The notes beneath the pieces were generated by a model. It saw only the letters and a program-made list of their open reading frames with translations. It searched no databases and was not told the origin of the DNA. Positions 23,437 to 33,470 of a stretch of 64,000 nucleotides of DNA are shown piece by piece; the first letter of the stretch is position 1, and each line of letters starts with the position of its first letter. Made by a program: the position numbers and the translations under genes. This DNA is from Diplonema papillatum (Eukaryota; Euglenozoa; Diplonemea; Diplonemida; Diplonemidae): assembly GCA_030068145.1 (NCBI GenBank), contig JAPJBO010000983.1, positions 1 through 64,000 on the forward strand, in the 5' to 3' direction.

Positions 23437-23531
23437 TGCCACACTGGCCAAAACTAAAAATAGAGAAACCCTGCCTAAAGAAATCAACTGCCTTGGGTAG
23501 GCTAGTCTGACACTTGCTGTCCTCGGGGGAA

Positions 23532-23703
23532 AACCGTACACCGCGAAAGTAGGAGAAAGTAGAAAGGGAAACTAGAGTTTTCGTTGACCGCACTACCCTG
23601 AGCCCAAATCCTGGACGTGGTTTCAGGTGGCAAATTGGCAAATGTTCATGATCAGAAGGTCCTACTTGGGCGGTTCAGTTTCCTCACACATTGCATGTGG
23701 TTT
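23532..23703 (+). repeat. Family Y repeat, copy 3
   Basis: About 170 bp nearly identical to 3320-3497. It abuts a family Z-type A-tailed segment at 23703. Confidence 0.6.
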
Positions 23704-23848
23704 GTTGAACGCTTACGCCCGCCACTGAACCCAGATTCACCTGTGTTTCGTGTGGGCTACAGCACGCATTTACCCCCTTTGATCTTTTGCAGCTGGCAGC
23801 CTCCTCAAGTATTTCTACAAAGCAGGTGCTTATACAAAAAAAAAAAGG
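23702..23848 (+). repeat. Family Z-type A-tailed repeat, short copy
   Basis: Begins TTGAACGCTTACGCCCGCC, also seen at 25341 and 62240, and ends in an A run (23836-23846). It stops 27 bp short of the phosphatase exon. Confidence 0.5.
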
Positions 23849-23874
23849 ATAGGGTCCGCTTTCAAAATGCATAC

Positions 23875-24219
23875 GTTGCGGTTCTGCTTCCTCCACGTTT
23901 CGAGAAAATTGAAAGCCGTGAAGAAGTGGAGCGAAATGGACTCGTCTGCGTGGTCGGCGAGTTCTAACTTCTGGTATTCCACGTCGGACCGGTCAGGCGA
24001 CTCGCCCCCCGAGGAGTCGCTGCTGCTGGAGTCGCACTCTTTCGCGGTGTTGAGCACGCACTTGATGTTATGTTTCCGAAGAAGATTCTTGTCCATAGCA
24101 TCCGAGTGGCTGCCGAGGAAGAGCCACGGTGTGATCTGCGACAGAGTCTCGCTGCGGCTGTCATGCTTGGCAAGCTCGAGCTGCTCTTCTTCCGTCAGAC
24201 GGTGAACCGGAACATGGGC
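23875..24219 (-). CDS. Dual-specificity protein phosphatase, N-terminal catalytic-domain exon
   Basis: 115 codons, phase 0 at both ends. The acceptor TTTCATCGCAG precedes 24219; the donor AAC|GTATGC ends it at 23875. Visible DUSP features in order: ITPWLFLGSHSDA (the 'I.P.L.LG....A' opening), IKCVLNTAKEC (the 'I..VLN.A.E' strand), a Ser-rich insert SSSSDSSGG, YQKLELADHADESI (general-acid Asp region), and HFFTAFNFLETWRK (the helix before the P-loop). It joins in frame to the VLVHC exon at 9195. The Ser/Asp-rich insert is unusual in this loop. Two degenerate copies lie just upstream (24505-24713 and 25110-25195). The first exons of the gene were not found. Confidence 0.88.
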
Positions 24220-24300
24220 CTGCGATGAAAGACCAAGGTATTGTGGATATCTTGTGGTTTATAAGGTACAGAAGGTACTAAGGGAAGGACTGAACGCCAA

Positions 24301-25087
24301 CTAAGCCAGAACCCAGTTTAGAGCAATGCGTGAGCCATTCGGGGTACATCGGATTTATCGGGCCACGAAACGAAAACATGGTTACGAATATCCCCTCTAC
24401 GTCCGACCTCTGGCATACATACTGGAAGTCAAGATCCCGACTCTTCTGATTGAAGCAGTTGTTTACGGTCGGATACACAGAAAGTCATCTTTGATTGATG
24501 ACAAGAAGTGGAGCGAAATGGACTCGTCTGCGTGGTCGGCGAGTTCTAACTTCTGGTTTTCCGGCCAGGCAACTAGATACTTGTACATAGCATCCGAGTG
24601 GCTGCCGAGGAAGAGACACGGTGTGATCTGCGACAGAGTCTCGCTGCGGCTGTCATGCTCGACAAGTTCGAGCTGCTCTTCTTCCGTCAGACGGTGAACC
24701 GGGACATGGGCCTGCTATGAACAAGGTATTGTGGGCATTATCTTGTGGTTCAGGGATTATATCCGACCATAAAAACTGCCTCTATCAGAAGAGTCGGGAT
24801 TGTGACTCCAAGATGTAAGCCACATGTCGGAATTAGAGGGAAATTCGTAAGCACGATTTTTTTTTTAGTACTAACAATCTTGTGGGTTGCCCTTCAATGT
24901 ATTGTGCAGGCCAAAAAGACGTAGGCAGCGTGTTTTGGTGGTGGATCAGAATTCCTTACCTGAATATACACGTGGTAGATACAAGTGGGAAAACGATCAA
25001 CCGGCACGCACAGACGAAATCGTGGCCCGGCAAATCTGGTGTGCCCTGAATAACTCACGCATTGCTCTAGACTGGGTTCTGGCTTAG
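24301..25087. mobile_element. Foldback-like element carrying a captured phosphatase exon
   Basis: The left arm starts CTAAGCCAGAACCCAG (about 24303) and the right end is its inverse, CTGGGTTCTGGCTTAG (ends 25087). Inner blocks also mirror each other: ATCCCGACTCTTCTGAT with CGGTCGGAT at 24434-24475, and their inverses at 24761-24800. The right arm has an extra ~200-bp segment. The broken phosphatase exon copy sits between the arms. I infer gene-fragment capture by, or expansion inside, an inverted-repeat element. Confidence 0.55.
24505..24713 (-). pseudogene. Broken second copy of the phosphatase exon
   Basis: Nearly identical to 23938-24219 at both ends, including an acceptor-like TTCATAGCAG, but the middle (about 40 codons from MDKNLL through the Ser-rich insert) is replaced by about 11 unrelated codons. 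The reading frame happens to stay open across the change. ITPW has become ITPC, and the copy diverges after CACTTCTT, so the pre-P-loop helix is lost. A folded phosphatase domain is unlikely. Confidence 0.75.
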
Positions 25088-25109
25088 ATCGGGCCCTGGC
25101 TTAATGGCC

Positions 25110-25195
25110 ATAATCTACAGGAAGTCATCTTTTGATTGGTGACAAGAAGTGGAGCGAAATGAACTCGTTTGCGTGGGGTTGGCGAGTTCCAACAA
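25110..25195 (-). pseudogene. Third, short fragment of the phosphatase exon
   Basis: About 85 bp matching 24470-24548, including GACAAGAAGTGGAGCGAAAT and the flanking AAGTCATCTTT that copy 2 also has. This shows that copies 2 and 3 share a common duplicated block. Confidence 0.65.
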
Positions 25196-25289
25196 GGTTC
25201 ACGTAGTACTGTCAACTACTAATTTGGTAGTACCAACAAATGCATTGCTAACACAAAAAATACTCGAGGGACTGCCTTGTGCTTACTTC

Positions 25290-25545
25290 GAAGAAGGCTA
25301 GAGGGGGAGAAACAATACAACTACAAAGTGGGTCGTTTTTGTTGAACGCTTACGCCCGCCACTGAACCCAGGTTCAGCTGTGTTTCGTGTGGGCTGCAGC
25401 ACATTTACCTCCTTTGATATTGGAATAGTGTTGCGATAGTGGAGGGTCATCAGCATGCCGATGAGTACCACACTATGTATACCTCCTTTGATGTTTTGCA
25501 GCTGGCAGCCTCCTCAAGTATTTCCTACAAGCTGCTTATTCAAAA
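25290..25545 (+). repeat. Family Z-type A-tailed repeat
   Basis: Shares CTAGAGGGGGAGAAA, ACTACAAAGTGGGTC and TTGAACGCTTACGCCCGCC with 62200-62260, and TTTGCAGCTGGCAGCCTCC with 23788-23806; it ends in a short A-rich stretch. A segment near 25447-25475 ('TGCCGATGAGTACCACACTA') repeats words at 5170-5190. Confidence 0.5.
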
Positions 25546-25689
25546 GAAAACAGCGGTCGCAAAGCATACCTCGGACAGGGTGCTCAGCGGCGCGAGAGGT
25601 GGACCTTTGCGTCTGCCTCTCTCTCTGGGTTTGGAGCCTGGTGTCATGGAATGTGGTCTCACAAGCAACTGCTGGCGCAGTGTTTTCGG

Positions 25690-26268
25690 GGTCTTTTTTT
25701 GAAAGGGGGAGGAAAAGGGGCACTAAAAACAGGAAAAAAAAAAGGAAACAGTTCTCTTGGTCGCGTTTGATGAACAAGCGGGGGAGGGGGAATAAAAGAA
25801 GCAAGACTTTATAGGTGGCGTGTATAGAAGCAGGATACGAAGCGGACAGAACAAAACAGACAGGAAGAAGAAAAAATGGGAGTACTGAGCTGAAGCAAAA
25901 ATAAAACGCCAAAGAACAATGAACGGGAAAAAGAAGGGAAAAAAAAAAGCGGAAGAAACGGGTGGGAAGGAACACAAGGAGACGGAGCGACTGTCAAAAA
26001 AAATAAGAGAAAAGAGAAGTCAAAGTCACAAAGTGACTTAGCTTTCTTTTTGTCGGGGGTTGGTGTTGTCTTTAAAGAGAAGGGGAGGGGGGCCGGACAA
26101 GATCCACAAGGCGGACGCCTTAGCAGGCGACCTGGATGGCTGAACTGCAAGGCATCGTGGTTCTACGGTGAGGAAAGGTTTTACGCGCTAAAAACCTGTG
26201 TGGGTGTGTGTGGTTTAAGTTCAGGGTTTTGAGTGGGTAACGGCTGAATCGAAGTGTAGCCAACTTGT
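25690..26268. other. Polypurine low-complexity tract and unrecognised DNA
   Basis: The plus strand from about 25696 to 26030 is largely A/G (runs such as GGGGGAGGAAAAGGGG). Reading frames here follow from composition. No gene recognised. Confidence 0.5.
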
Positions 26269-27159
26269 CACGTTCACCAGTCGGCTTTGAGTCACTCAAC
26301 ATTCTCTTGCGATGGTGATATCAGTTACAAAGACATGATCTTGATTCTCCCTTTCTTCACGTTCACCAGTCGGCTTTGAGCCACTCAACATTCTCTTGCG
26401 ATGGTGATATCAGTTACAAAGACATGATCTTAATTCTCCCTTTCTTCACGTTCGCCAGTCGGCTTTGAGTCACTCAACATTCCCTTGCGATGGTGATATC
26501 AGTTACAAAGACATGATCTTAATTCTCCCTTTCTTCACGTTCACCAGTCGGCTTTGAGTCACTCAACATTCTCTTGCGATGGTGATATCAGTTACAAAGA
26601 CATGATCTTGATTCTCCCTTTCTTCACGTTCACCAGTCGGCTTTGAGCCACTCAACATTCTCTTGCGATGGTGATATCAGTTACAAAGACATGATCTTAA
26701 TTCTCCCTTTCTTCACGTTCGCCAGTCGGCTTTGAGTCACTCAACATTCCCTTGCGATGGTGATATCAGTTACAAAGACATGATCTTTATTCTCCCTTTC
26801 TTTCTTCACGTTCACCAGTCGGCTTTGAGCCACTCAACATTCTCTTGCGATGGTGATATCAGTTACAAAGACATGATCTTTATTCTCCCTTTCTTCACGT
26901 TCACCAGTCGGCTTTGAGTCTCAACATTCCCTTGCGATGGTGATATCAGTTACAAAGACATGATCTTAATTCTCCCTTTCTTCACGTTCACCAGTCGGCT
27001 TTGAGTCACTCAACATTCTCTTGCGATGGTGATATCAGTTACAAAGACATGATCTTAATTCTCCCTTTTTTCACGTTCACCAGTCGGCTTTGAGCCACTC
27101 AACATTCCCTTGCGATGGTGATATCAGTTACAAAGACATGATCTTAATTCTCCCTTTCT
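26269..27159. repeat. 89-bp minisatellite with three-unit higher-order pattern
   Basis: Ten head-to-tail units of 89 bp, containing TTCACCAGTCGGCTTTGAG, ACTCAACATTC and TGCGATGGTGATATCAG. Diagnostic variants (GAGTC/GAGCC, TTCTCTT/TTCCCTT, CTTGATT/CTTAATT, TTCACC/TTCGCC) repeat every three units over units 1-6, indicating amplification of a 267-bp trimer. Unit 6 has a 4-bp insertion and unit 8 a 3-bp loss. Confidence 0.95.
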
Positions 27160-27678
27160 GCAAGGCAGTTCTCATCAGACAATACGACGAGCAGAAAAAC
27201 CCGAAATCCGCTATCTTTCCCGCAAGCGAGCGTCGGACGAAAACAAACACACATACCCTGTGCCGGTCAGCACCTGCAAGTCGTCAACTGGAGGTCCCGA
27301 AGGTAATGAGCGCCTGGGCGCAGGTGCGGGTGGATACTCCGAACGGGGGAGAGTCGCTCGAGGGGGGAACACGGATTGTTGTTTGGTTCCTGGTGGTTCG
27401 TGGGTTGCATTCATTTGCTTCACTCGAGGTGAGGAGAAACCCGGTGAGGATTTGAAGAAGAAAAAAACGATGAATCTCCCAGAGTCTCTCGATGTTGGTC
27501 AATTTTGAATGGAACGGAATGAATGGTTGAATCTTCACATTTTAAGGCAAAATAAAAAGACGAATCGCTTTGCGAATCTCTCTCATCTCTCTGGCCGCAC
27601 CCTACCAAACCTACCTCTTTCTCTCTCCGCGTCGTATGACTCCATCGTAGGACGGTGTAGAACATGTGAAGAGGTATA

Positions 27679-27960
27679 TCATGAGAAAGCTAGAAACCAT
27701 GCGATCACACGGTATGTATGTGTCAACCTCTCCAGTTGCAGCTCCGCCGTCAGCATGCTGTGTTGGGGGATTCTGCACCCCTCCCCGTCCACAGCCACGT
27801 CGGTGCTGCAGGACTTCAGCGAGCGGGATGCAACCTCGTTTAGGAGGATGTAGTCAATCCTGGAACCGAGTGTGGTCTCATGCTCGTATGTATTCGGGGG
27901 GCGCTCCGTCGCTGCACAGCTCGGTAGCATCGTGTCTACATAACAAGTGAAATCACTTGA
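27679..27960 (-). pseudogene. LINE endonuclease (exonuclease III-like) C-terminal fragment
   Basis: The minus-strand frame carries GSRIDYILLNE and, about 35 residues later, PQHSMLTAELQL. These match the 'S.IDYIL' and 'SDH..L' motifs closing the apurinic-endonuclease-like domain of non-LTR retrotransposons, which nicks target DNA. The catalytic-site Asp before His is Gln here, and no upstream or RT region continues the frame, so this is a dead fragment. Its start (DTMLPSCAAT) is duplicated at about 28135-28175. Confidence 0.6.
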
Positions 27961-28345
27961 AACTTCTGTAGCAGAAGAGTCGTGTCAGCATACGTAAATG
28001 TACCATAAACCAAAAATTAGTTGAACCTGGTCCCCCCCCTGAACCAGGCTCCCAATGGTTCAGGTTCACACGATCGAGCATTGTTTTGGGACCTTCGGGC
28101 ACTTCGCAACGAATAAATGCAGCAAAGTCTTCTGCTTCGTCGCTGCACAGCTCGGCAGCATCGTGTCTACATGACACTCGAAACTTCTGAAGCAGAAGAG
28201 TCGTGTCACCATACCATAAACCAAAATAAGTTGAACCTGGACCACCCCTGAAACTGGCTCCCAATGGTTCAGGTTCAACACGATCGAGCATTGTTTTGGG
28301 ACCTTCGGCACTTCACAACGAATAAATGCAGCAAAGTCTTCTATC
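27900..28345. repeat. ~235-bp tandem duplication (2 copies)
   Basis: The block with CCGTCGCTGCACAGCTCGG, AAACTTCTGTAGCAGAAGAG, CTCCCAATGGTTCAGGTTC and ATTGTTTTGGGACCTTCGG occurs twice, at about 27905-28135 and 28137-28345. Its first bases belong to the LINE endonuclease fragment. Confidence 0.8.
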
Positions 28346-28698
28346 AGGCCGCGTGCTCACCCACCGGTGGTCCACCAGCGGGCGTGCGGTGTGCTTCAGG
28401 GTGAGCCGCCTGCAGGGGTCGGGTCATTGATAGGTTTTCGTTGGTCACCGAAGTCTTTGTGTGCCGAAGCGAACAGGTCACTAGGCCAGGCATTCATTTG
28501 TGAAGACTGCACTATCTTCTTCTGTGCGTGGGGCACTACCACGACCAGAGAGGAACTGGTGGGGGTGGTGTGGCCAACAATGAAGTCGTTATCTGCGCAG
28601 AATAGACGCAGAAGTGCGCTTTCTTTTTGCCAGTCCGATCATCGTGCGCTCTTGTCCGACACAGCTGTACGCGGTTGTGGCTGTCGTCTGATCACTCT

Positions 28699-29100
28699 AT
28701 GGGTAACTCGTTGCTGGAGCCCTGTCCTTTGACCAGTCTATGGTTAACTCTTTGGTGGAGTCCTGTCGTCTGATCACTATATGGGTAGCCCGTTGCTGGA
28801 ATCCTGTCCTTTGACCACTGTGGGTAACTCGTTGCTGGAGTCCTGTCCTGTTGCTGGAGTCCTGTCCTCTGACCAGTCTATGGTTCACTCTTTGGTGGAG
28901 TCCTGTCGTCTGATCACTCTATAGGTAGCCCGTTGCTGGAATCCTGTCCGTTGACCACTCTATGGGTAACTCGTTGCTGGAGGCCTGTCCTTTGACCACT
29001 CTGTGGGTAAGTCGTTGCTGGAGTCCTGTCGTCTGACCACTATGGTTAACTCGTTGCGGTGTTCTGCCTTTGACCACTCTACGGTCAACTCGTTTCTTGG
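28699..29100. repeat. ~43-bp diverged minisatellite
   Basis: About nine units with the core TAACTCGTTGCTGGAGTCCT plus GTCCTTTGACCACTCTATGG, in alternating variants (CTTTGGTGG and CCGTTGCTGGAAT). Spacing is about 43 bp, with an internal partial duplication near 28845. Confidence 0.85.
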
Positions 29101-29762
29101 CGCGCTGCCTCTTTCCGCTGATGGTGATGATTCTAGACACCACGACCGCACGGGACGGTGCATCGAGAAGTTCGCGAAGTCAACTGAAAAGGCGGGAGCA
29201 AGAGCGAATGAGGCATTGTTGGTTGATGCTTCCATCCGGTTGGTACAACGGCGAACTGCTTTTCTTGCCAGGCTGCTTCCAGCGAAACAAAAAGAGGAAC
29301 GCGCACAGGCTTCCTGGAGGTGAAGGTTTGCTTCCGTCTCTTCATTATTTTTCTCCCCCCTTTTCTTTTTCGACTGCTTCTTGTGTTCAGAAGTCGGCGT
29401 TTCACATGCGAGGAGGAGGGGGTCCTTCGTTAAGTTAAGTGGGGATACTGTTTTCTTTTGTACTGGGCCGCTGAGCTGGGACTTTTTGTTGCTCTACGTG
29501 AAGAGTCTCTGGGGGACTTTTTGCAACAGGAATCCTGCAAACGCGGCGTGTTCTCAAAAGGGGTGGTTTCACGAAGTAGTGTACCTTCATCGTGCATCGG
29601 GGTGAGTTCGGACATCCTTCACATACGTACTCAAACCCTCCTCATAGCAAAGGACAGTCTGTATTCCTGGTGATAACCGAGGATGTTTCGAACCTAGAGG
29701 CCCTACGAATATGCAGTATGAACAGCCTCTATTCGAGCCCACCCCACTTTTCTGTATACCTA
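29101..29762. other. No gene firmly recognised
   Basis: A plus-strand frame at about 29120-29323 has protein-like composition (basic, Ala/Arg-rich) and ends near a possible GTGAAG donor, but it has no domain that I recognise and no partner exon. Confidence 0.3.
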
Positions 29763-29866
29763 CCCCCCCCCCCCCCCCCCCCCCCCCCCCGTGTTAGTGT
29801 CGCCTACCTAAAGGCACCTTTTCCAAAAAAGCGACACGAACACGGGAAGGCGACACTTACACGGGG
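29763..29866. mobile_element. Mini foldback element N, copy 1, with 28-bp poly(C) edge
   Basis: Left terminus CCCGTGTTAGTGTCGCC and right terminus GGCGACACTTACACGGGG are imperfect inverted repeats around a ~45-bp interior. The left terminal C run is expanded to 28 bp (29763-29790). A related element lies at 31270-31350. Confidence 0.65.
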
Positions 29867-31269
29867 TGTGACCAGGGGTGAAGGGAAATTGGTGGGACTG
29901 GCACCGTGGTAGACAGTTACGTTCCCTCGTGCATTCTTCCGATGCTCACCAGTAAAACTGCAAACCCGCAAACCAGCCATCCTGGACCAGAATGCCGTAG
30001 CCGGATGGTAGTCGTGGAAGTAGAGGGCAGAAGTCTACGTCCAGCACACTCCCATTACATCGCGCGCTTTCTTGGCACGTAAAAGCGCGTTCGTTGACAC
30101 TGTATCGCTACAAACAAGGCCGCACGCGGATGTGGTCTCGCACGTTTTTGGTGTTGTTTTGGTCCTTCCTCTATTGGCTCAAAATTTAGACCCCATGTCA
30201 GTTCTCCTGTCATGCTTCTTCGAGTACTTGCGCACCGGGGGCTCGAGTTGTTTCTTCTGGCAAGCTGTGCCCGGGGAAACCCTGTCGACTCGTCCGTGGC
30301 AAGTATGCGGTTGTACCTCCCTCCCCATTCTTCGAGGACCAGTGGAGGGACTGTCTGGCTTCGGAACGAGATGATCGTTTGACGCAACAGCACTACTCGA
30401 CCGGCTACCAATATTTTAGAGTTAAAGTTCGCTTGAAATACCGGGGTTTTAGGGTCTCCGTGTGACCGTTCATGAATGGGGTTCTCTAAGAGCAAGAAAG
30501 GGCTTTATGGTTACGGATTGTATATTTAGTGCATGCTTTCGTTATGGGTTATGGCTAGCCATATCCTGGGATTTTGTTGAAATCCCATTCAGTCGGCGAC
30601 CACCATTATTTCTAAGTTTGCATGGAGGCGTTGTTGAGCACAGATTTACATTGGCGAGGTGAAAATCAACACCTGTCGATCACGCGAGGAAGCTTTCAAC
30701 TTCTTCACTCTGCGTTCGTAGATCAGCCTCCACCTCTGCAGGCTTGTGCTTTGGTCATGCATGTTCATGGTGCAAGACGGGTTTCTTGCCCCGTCTTGTT
30801 TCCTGCTGGTTCAGTATCGGATCAGTCGAATCTAGGTCAATGACTCTCGCAGTCATGAGAAGCGGGATGTTTGCTTTCTGCCACAAGCTTCAGGCAATCG
30901 GTGTCAATTCTTTCAGGTGCCCTAACTCTGTTGCTTAGGTGAAGAGGAGACTTGCAGCACCCCACTGAGGGAATTTGTGTACAGAGGAGGTGCGGAAGTG
31001 CACGTACGAACAACACAGGTAGTGGGTTGTTTCTCCTAGCTATCCGTTGGATTTTTGCCCACCCTCCCTTTCCCCCAAAGTGACTTCACCGGGTTGTTTC
31101 TCCAACCTTGGTGAGACCTTTTCTTCCATCTCGCAAGTTACCATGTATTCAGTGGATTCGCGAACGACCATTGAACGAGTTTCCCTTCCTTTCATGCGTG
31201 CTACGTGAGCAACGATCCCACAGCAAATTCATTAGGAGAAATACGGGGAACCCTATTGAAAACCGTATT
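29867..31269. other. No gene; family V/U fragment
   Basis: Near 30415-30570 lies a V/U copy: AAAGTTCGCTTGAAATACCG, TTTTAGGGTCTCCGTGTGACC, then GGCTAGCCATATCC. No recognisable protein elsewhere. Confidence 0.45.
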
Positions 31270-31350
31270 CCCGTGTTAGTGTCGCCTCGCGTCTCCAGGA
31301 CAAAAGGCGACACTGACAAGGGAGAAACGGAGGCGATACTAACACGGGGG
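31270..31350. mobile_element. Mini foldback element N, copy 2
   Basis: About 80 bp bounded by CCCGTGTTAGTGTCGCC and its inverse GGCGATACTAACACGGGG, with another GGCGACACTGACAAGGG inside. Non-coding and too short for anything but a non-autonomous relic. Confidence 0.65.
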
Positions 31351-31429
31351 TGGGTAGGTACTCAAAAATTGCATGGGTTTTTGGCGACACGTGTGCAACG
31401 GGAAGCTTTTTTTTAGCATTCATTGTGCT

Positions 31430-31747
31430 TTAGGGTCTCCGGCTGACCATTGGGGCTGTGAGGCGGGTAGCATGCGGGTGGTAGGTATGATTATTTAATT
31501 TTTCTGAGATAGCAAAAACCGAGCGTAGCGAGTTTTTTGTGAGATGGTTTTATTGTCCAAACAACCAGGCCTGCTCTCTCATTTTATTTTCTCGCACGAA
31601 ACATTGCATCCAGGACTTACGCAGCTCTTTTGTCTTGGAGCTAAATACCTACTGAAAATCAGTACGTAGGGTCAGACAAAAAAGAAATAGAGCATAGGGC
31701 CAGTGTTGCATGTCTTTGCCTCTGCCTCCTCTCCGGCCTCAAGAAGA
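31430..31747. other. Family V fragment, otherwise unrecognised
   Basis: TTTAGGGTCTCCGGCTGACC near 31432 marks a V copy; nothing else supported. Confidence 0.4.
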
Positions 31748-31966
31748 TTAACGTGCTGAAATCAGTACGTTCAGCATGCTGAACGTAAGGCCTGATTGCA
31801 TCGGTACGGCAGAGTGACCGGGCGCCGGCCTGCAGGCCTGGTGCGAACTTAGCATGACTCGAACGTTGCTTTACCAGAACTGAGCATCACTCGAACTTAG
31901 CTTCGCCCGAACTTTGCTGTTACCCGAACTTTGACTGCTCCCTCGAGTCCCGCTGGGCACCGGTCT

Positions 31967-32164
31967 TTACCGAGCGCACGTTGATTGGACAGCGTTTCTC
32001 TCGTTAAAAACAGGACAGGGGCGACGTTCTTCTTGCTCTGCTCCCGGTTTCATCGATGCACAGTATCGCCACAGATTCTTTGCATTGTGTGAATGCAAAC
32101 TATTCTCGGTCTTCGCCGCCAGATTAACCAGCCACTTGTAGTGCAGTAGTCTACCAGCCGCCAC
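31967..32164 (-). pseudogene. Possible LINE ORF2 linker fragment
   Basis: The minus-strand frame includes NAKNLWRYCASMKPG and CPVFNERNAVQS, which resemble the region between endonuclease and RT of LINE ORF2 proteins ('..K.LW..l', 'P.l...G'). The resemblance is weak and short; it could be unrelated. Confidence 0.25.
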
Positions 32165-32462
32165 CTATTTCCCCTGACGACAACAAATCAAGTGTCAGAC
32201 TAGTCCACCACAGGGGTGCTTCGTTGTTGGTAGTCTTGTGTGCTTTCGACGATCCCATGCCGACGCGCCGCAGTCGGTGGTCAAGGCTGAGATCGATCCA
32301 TGTTCTTTCAGCGGGTAGTGGGCAGAAGTAGTAGTTCGAACTTGATATGCAGCAACAATCAATGACGATAGACTGCACAAGTCGCTGGACTACCTTTTTT
32401 GCAAACGCGTCGTGTCGTGCACGTTCGCTGCGGGGTCTGACGTAGGGATGCCTCGTCTTTTT

Positions 32463-32770
32463 TAGCGTTTATTGTGGTTTAGAGGTTCGGTGTTTTAGGG
32501 TCTCCGGTTGACCATTGAGGCTGTGAGGCGGGTGGTATGAGGGTAGTAGGAATGCTTATACACTTTAACTACGGCTAGCCATGTTTGTAAGTGTTGCGAC
32601 CGACACCAAGAAGAAATTCGCTTTGATTTTAGTCTTGGGCCCCCCACGCGCATGCATGTTGAGCAGGGGCTTTTTTCTAGCGTTATTTGTGGATCAGAAG
32701 GTCGGTATTTTAAAGTCTCCGGTTGACCGTAGAGGCTTGGGTATGGAGGGGGGTTGAGAAAAGTGGGAGG
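32463..32770 (+). repeat. Family V/U copies
   Basis: V core TTTTAGGGTCTCCGGTTGACC (32504), U core GCTAGCCATGTTTG to TCTTGGGCCCCCCACG (32574-32648), then another V block with TAGCGTTATTTGTGGAT and AAGTCTCCGGTTGACCGTAG (32677-32735), the same words that make up the 57-59 kb array. Confidence 0.55.
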
Positions 32771-33272
32771 GTGCCGCTCGGGTGATGTGTCACTCCGTTC
32801 GTTTAGGGGGTGTTTGTGTCGGGTCCGTGTCGCTGAGGTTTTGGATCGCCTTTGGCCCGTCTTCGTGTTTTTCGTCTGTTTTCGTCTTTTGGGTTTGTGC
32901 GATTTGACCTGTACGCGTTCAGGTTAAACCGCTGCCAACGTTCCTTTTTAGCTGGAACAAGTATGCTCACTACTGGTTATCAGGGGGTTATGCACTGCAG
33001 CGGTTGGGTGAGGTAACTCACCCAAAAAAAAAAAAAAAAAATCGAAAATCAGGTAGGAGGTTGGGTTGATTTACACTACCTCGGATTGGGTTGGGCAGGA
33101 GTTTGGTGTCTGTAATCTTGGGTTGGGCAGAGGTTTTGGGTGTCTGTAGTGGGAATTATTTCTCCTATTCTGGCTGTGCTACTGAAGAGGGGCGAGACCT
33201 TTCATCAGAACAATCATCAGTAGGCTAGGGGTCTTCTGGAGGACGCGGCAGAAGGTCCTGCCTCAGCCAGGA

Positions 33273-33470
33273 CATCAGATTCTGACCATGTACCATACCG
33301 TCTCCCAGGGGGCGGTGCCCCCTGGACCCCCCATAAACTATCTACAAGATTTCGAATTTTCGCCTGTTACCAGGCATCAGTTTCTGTTACAGGTTCCGAA
33401 CAAGACAGAATCTGAAGTGCCATGTACCGTACCGTCTCCCGGGGGGCGGTGCCCCCCGGACCCCCCCTGC
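33273..33470. repeat. Paired GC-rich hairpins
   Basis: CTCCCAGGGGGCGGTGCCCC and CTCCCGGGGGGCGGTGCCCC, each inside a ~60-bp block starting near AGATTCTGACCATGTACC or AGAATCTGAAGTGCC, lie about 130 bp apart. Both can form strong stem-loops. Confidence 0.6.

Larger units (their letters stand above)
8999..24219 (-). other. Phosphatase (DUSP) gene, two visible exons around a 14,679-bp intron
   Basis: The exon at 24219-23875 carries the N-terminal half of the DUSP fold and ends ...RKQNRN at a GTATGC donor in phase 0. The exon at 9195-8999 starts VLVHC in phase 0. In known DUSPs these segments are adjacent in one domain (helix, then the VxVHC strand and P-loop), so their order, strand and phase make a single gene the simplest reading. 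The intron (9196-23874) contains both 68-bp satellite arrays, element K2 and three dispersed repeats. First and last exons of the gene are not identified. Transcription or splicing over this length is inferred, not shown. Confidence 0.8.

Noticed and set aside
25514-26150. Overlapping Phe/Ser/Pro-rich minus-strand frames
   Set aside because: Created by a polypurine/polypyrimidine tract.
27211-27423. Minus-strand Pro-rich frame ending at a GTATGT donor, as a possible upstream phosphatase exon
   Set aside because: The donor phase (2) does not match the phase-0 start of the phosphatase exon at 24219, and no acceptor or domain supports it.
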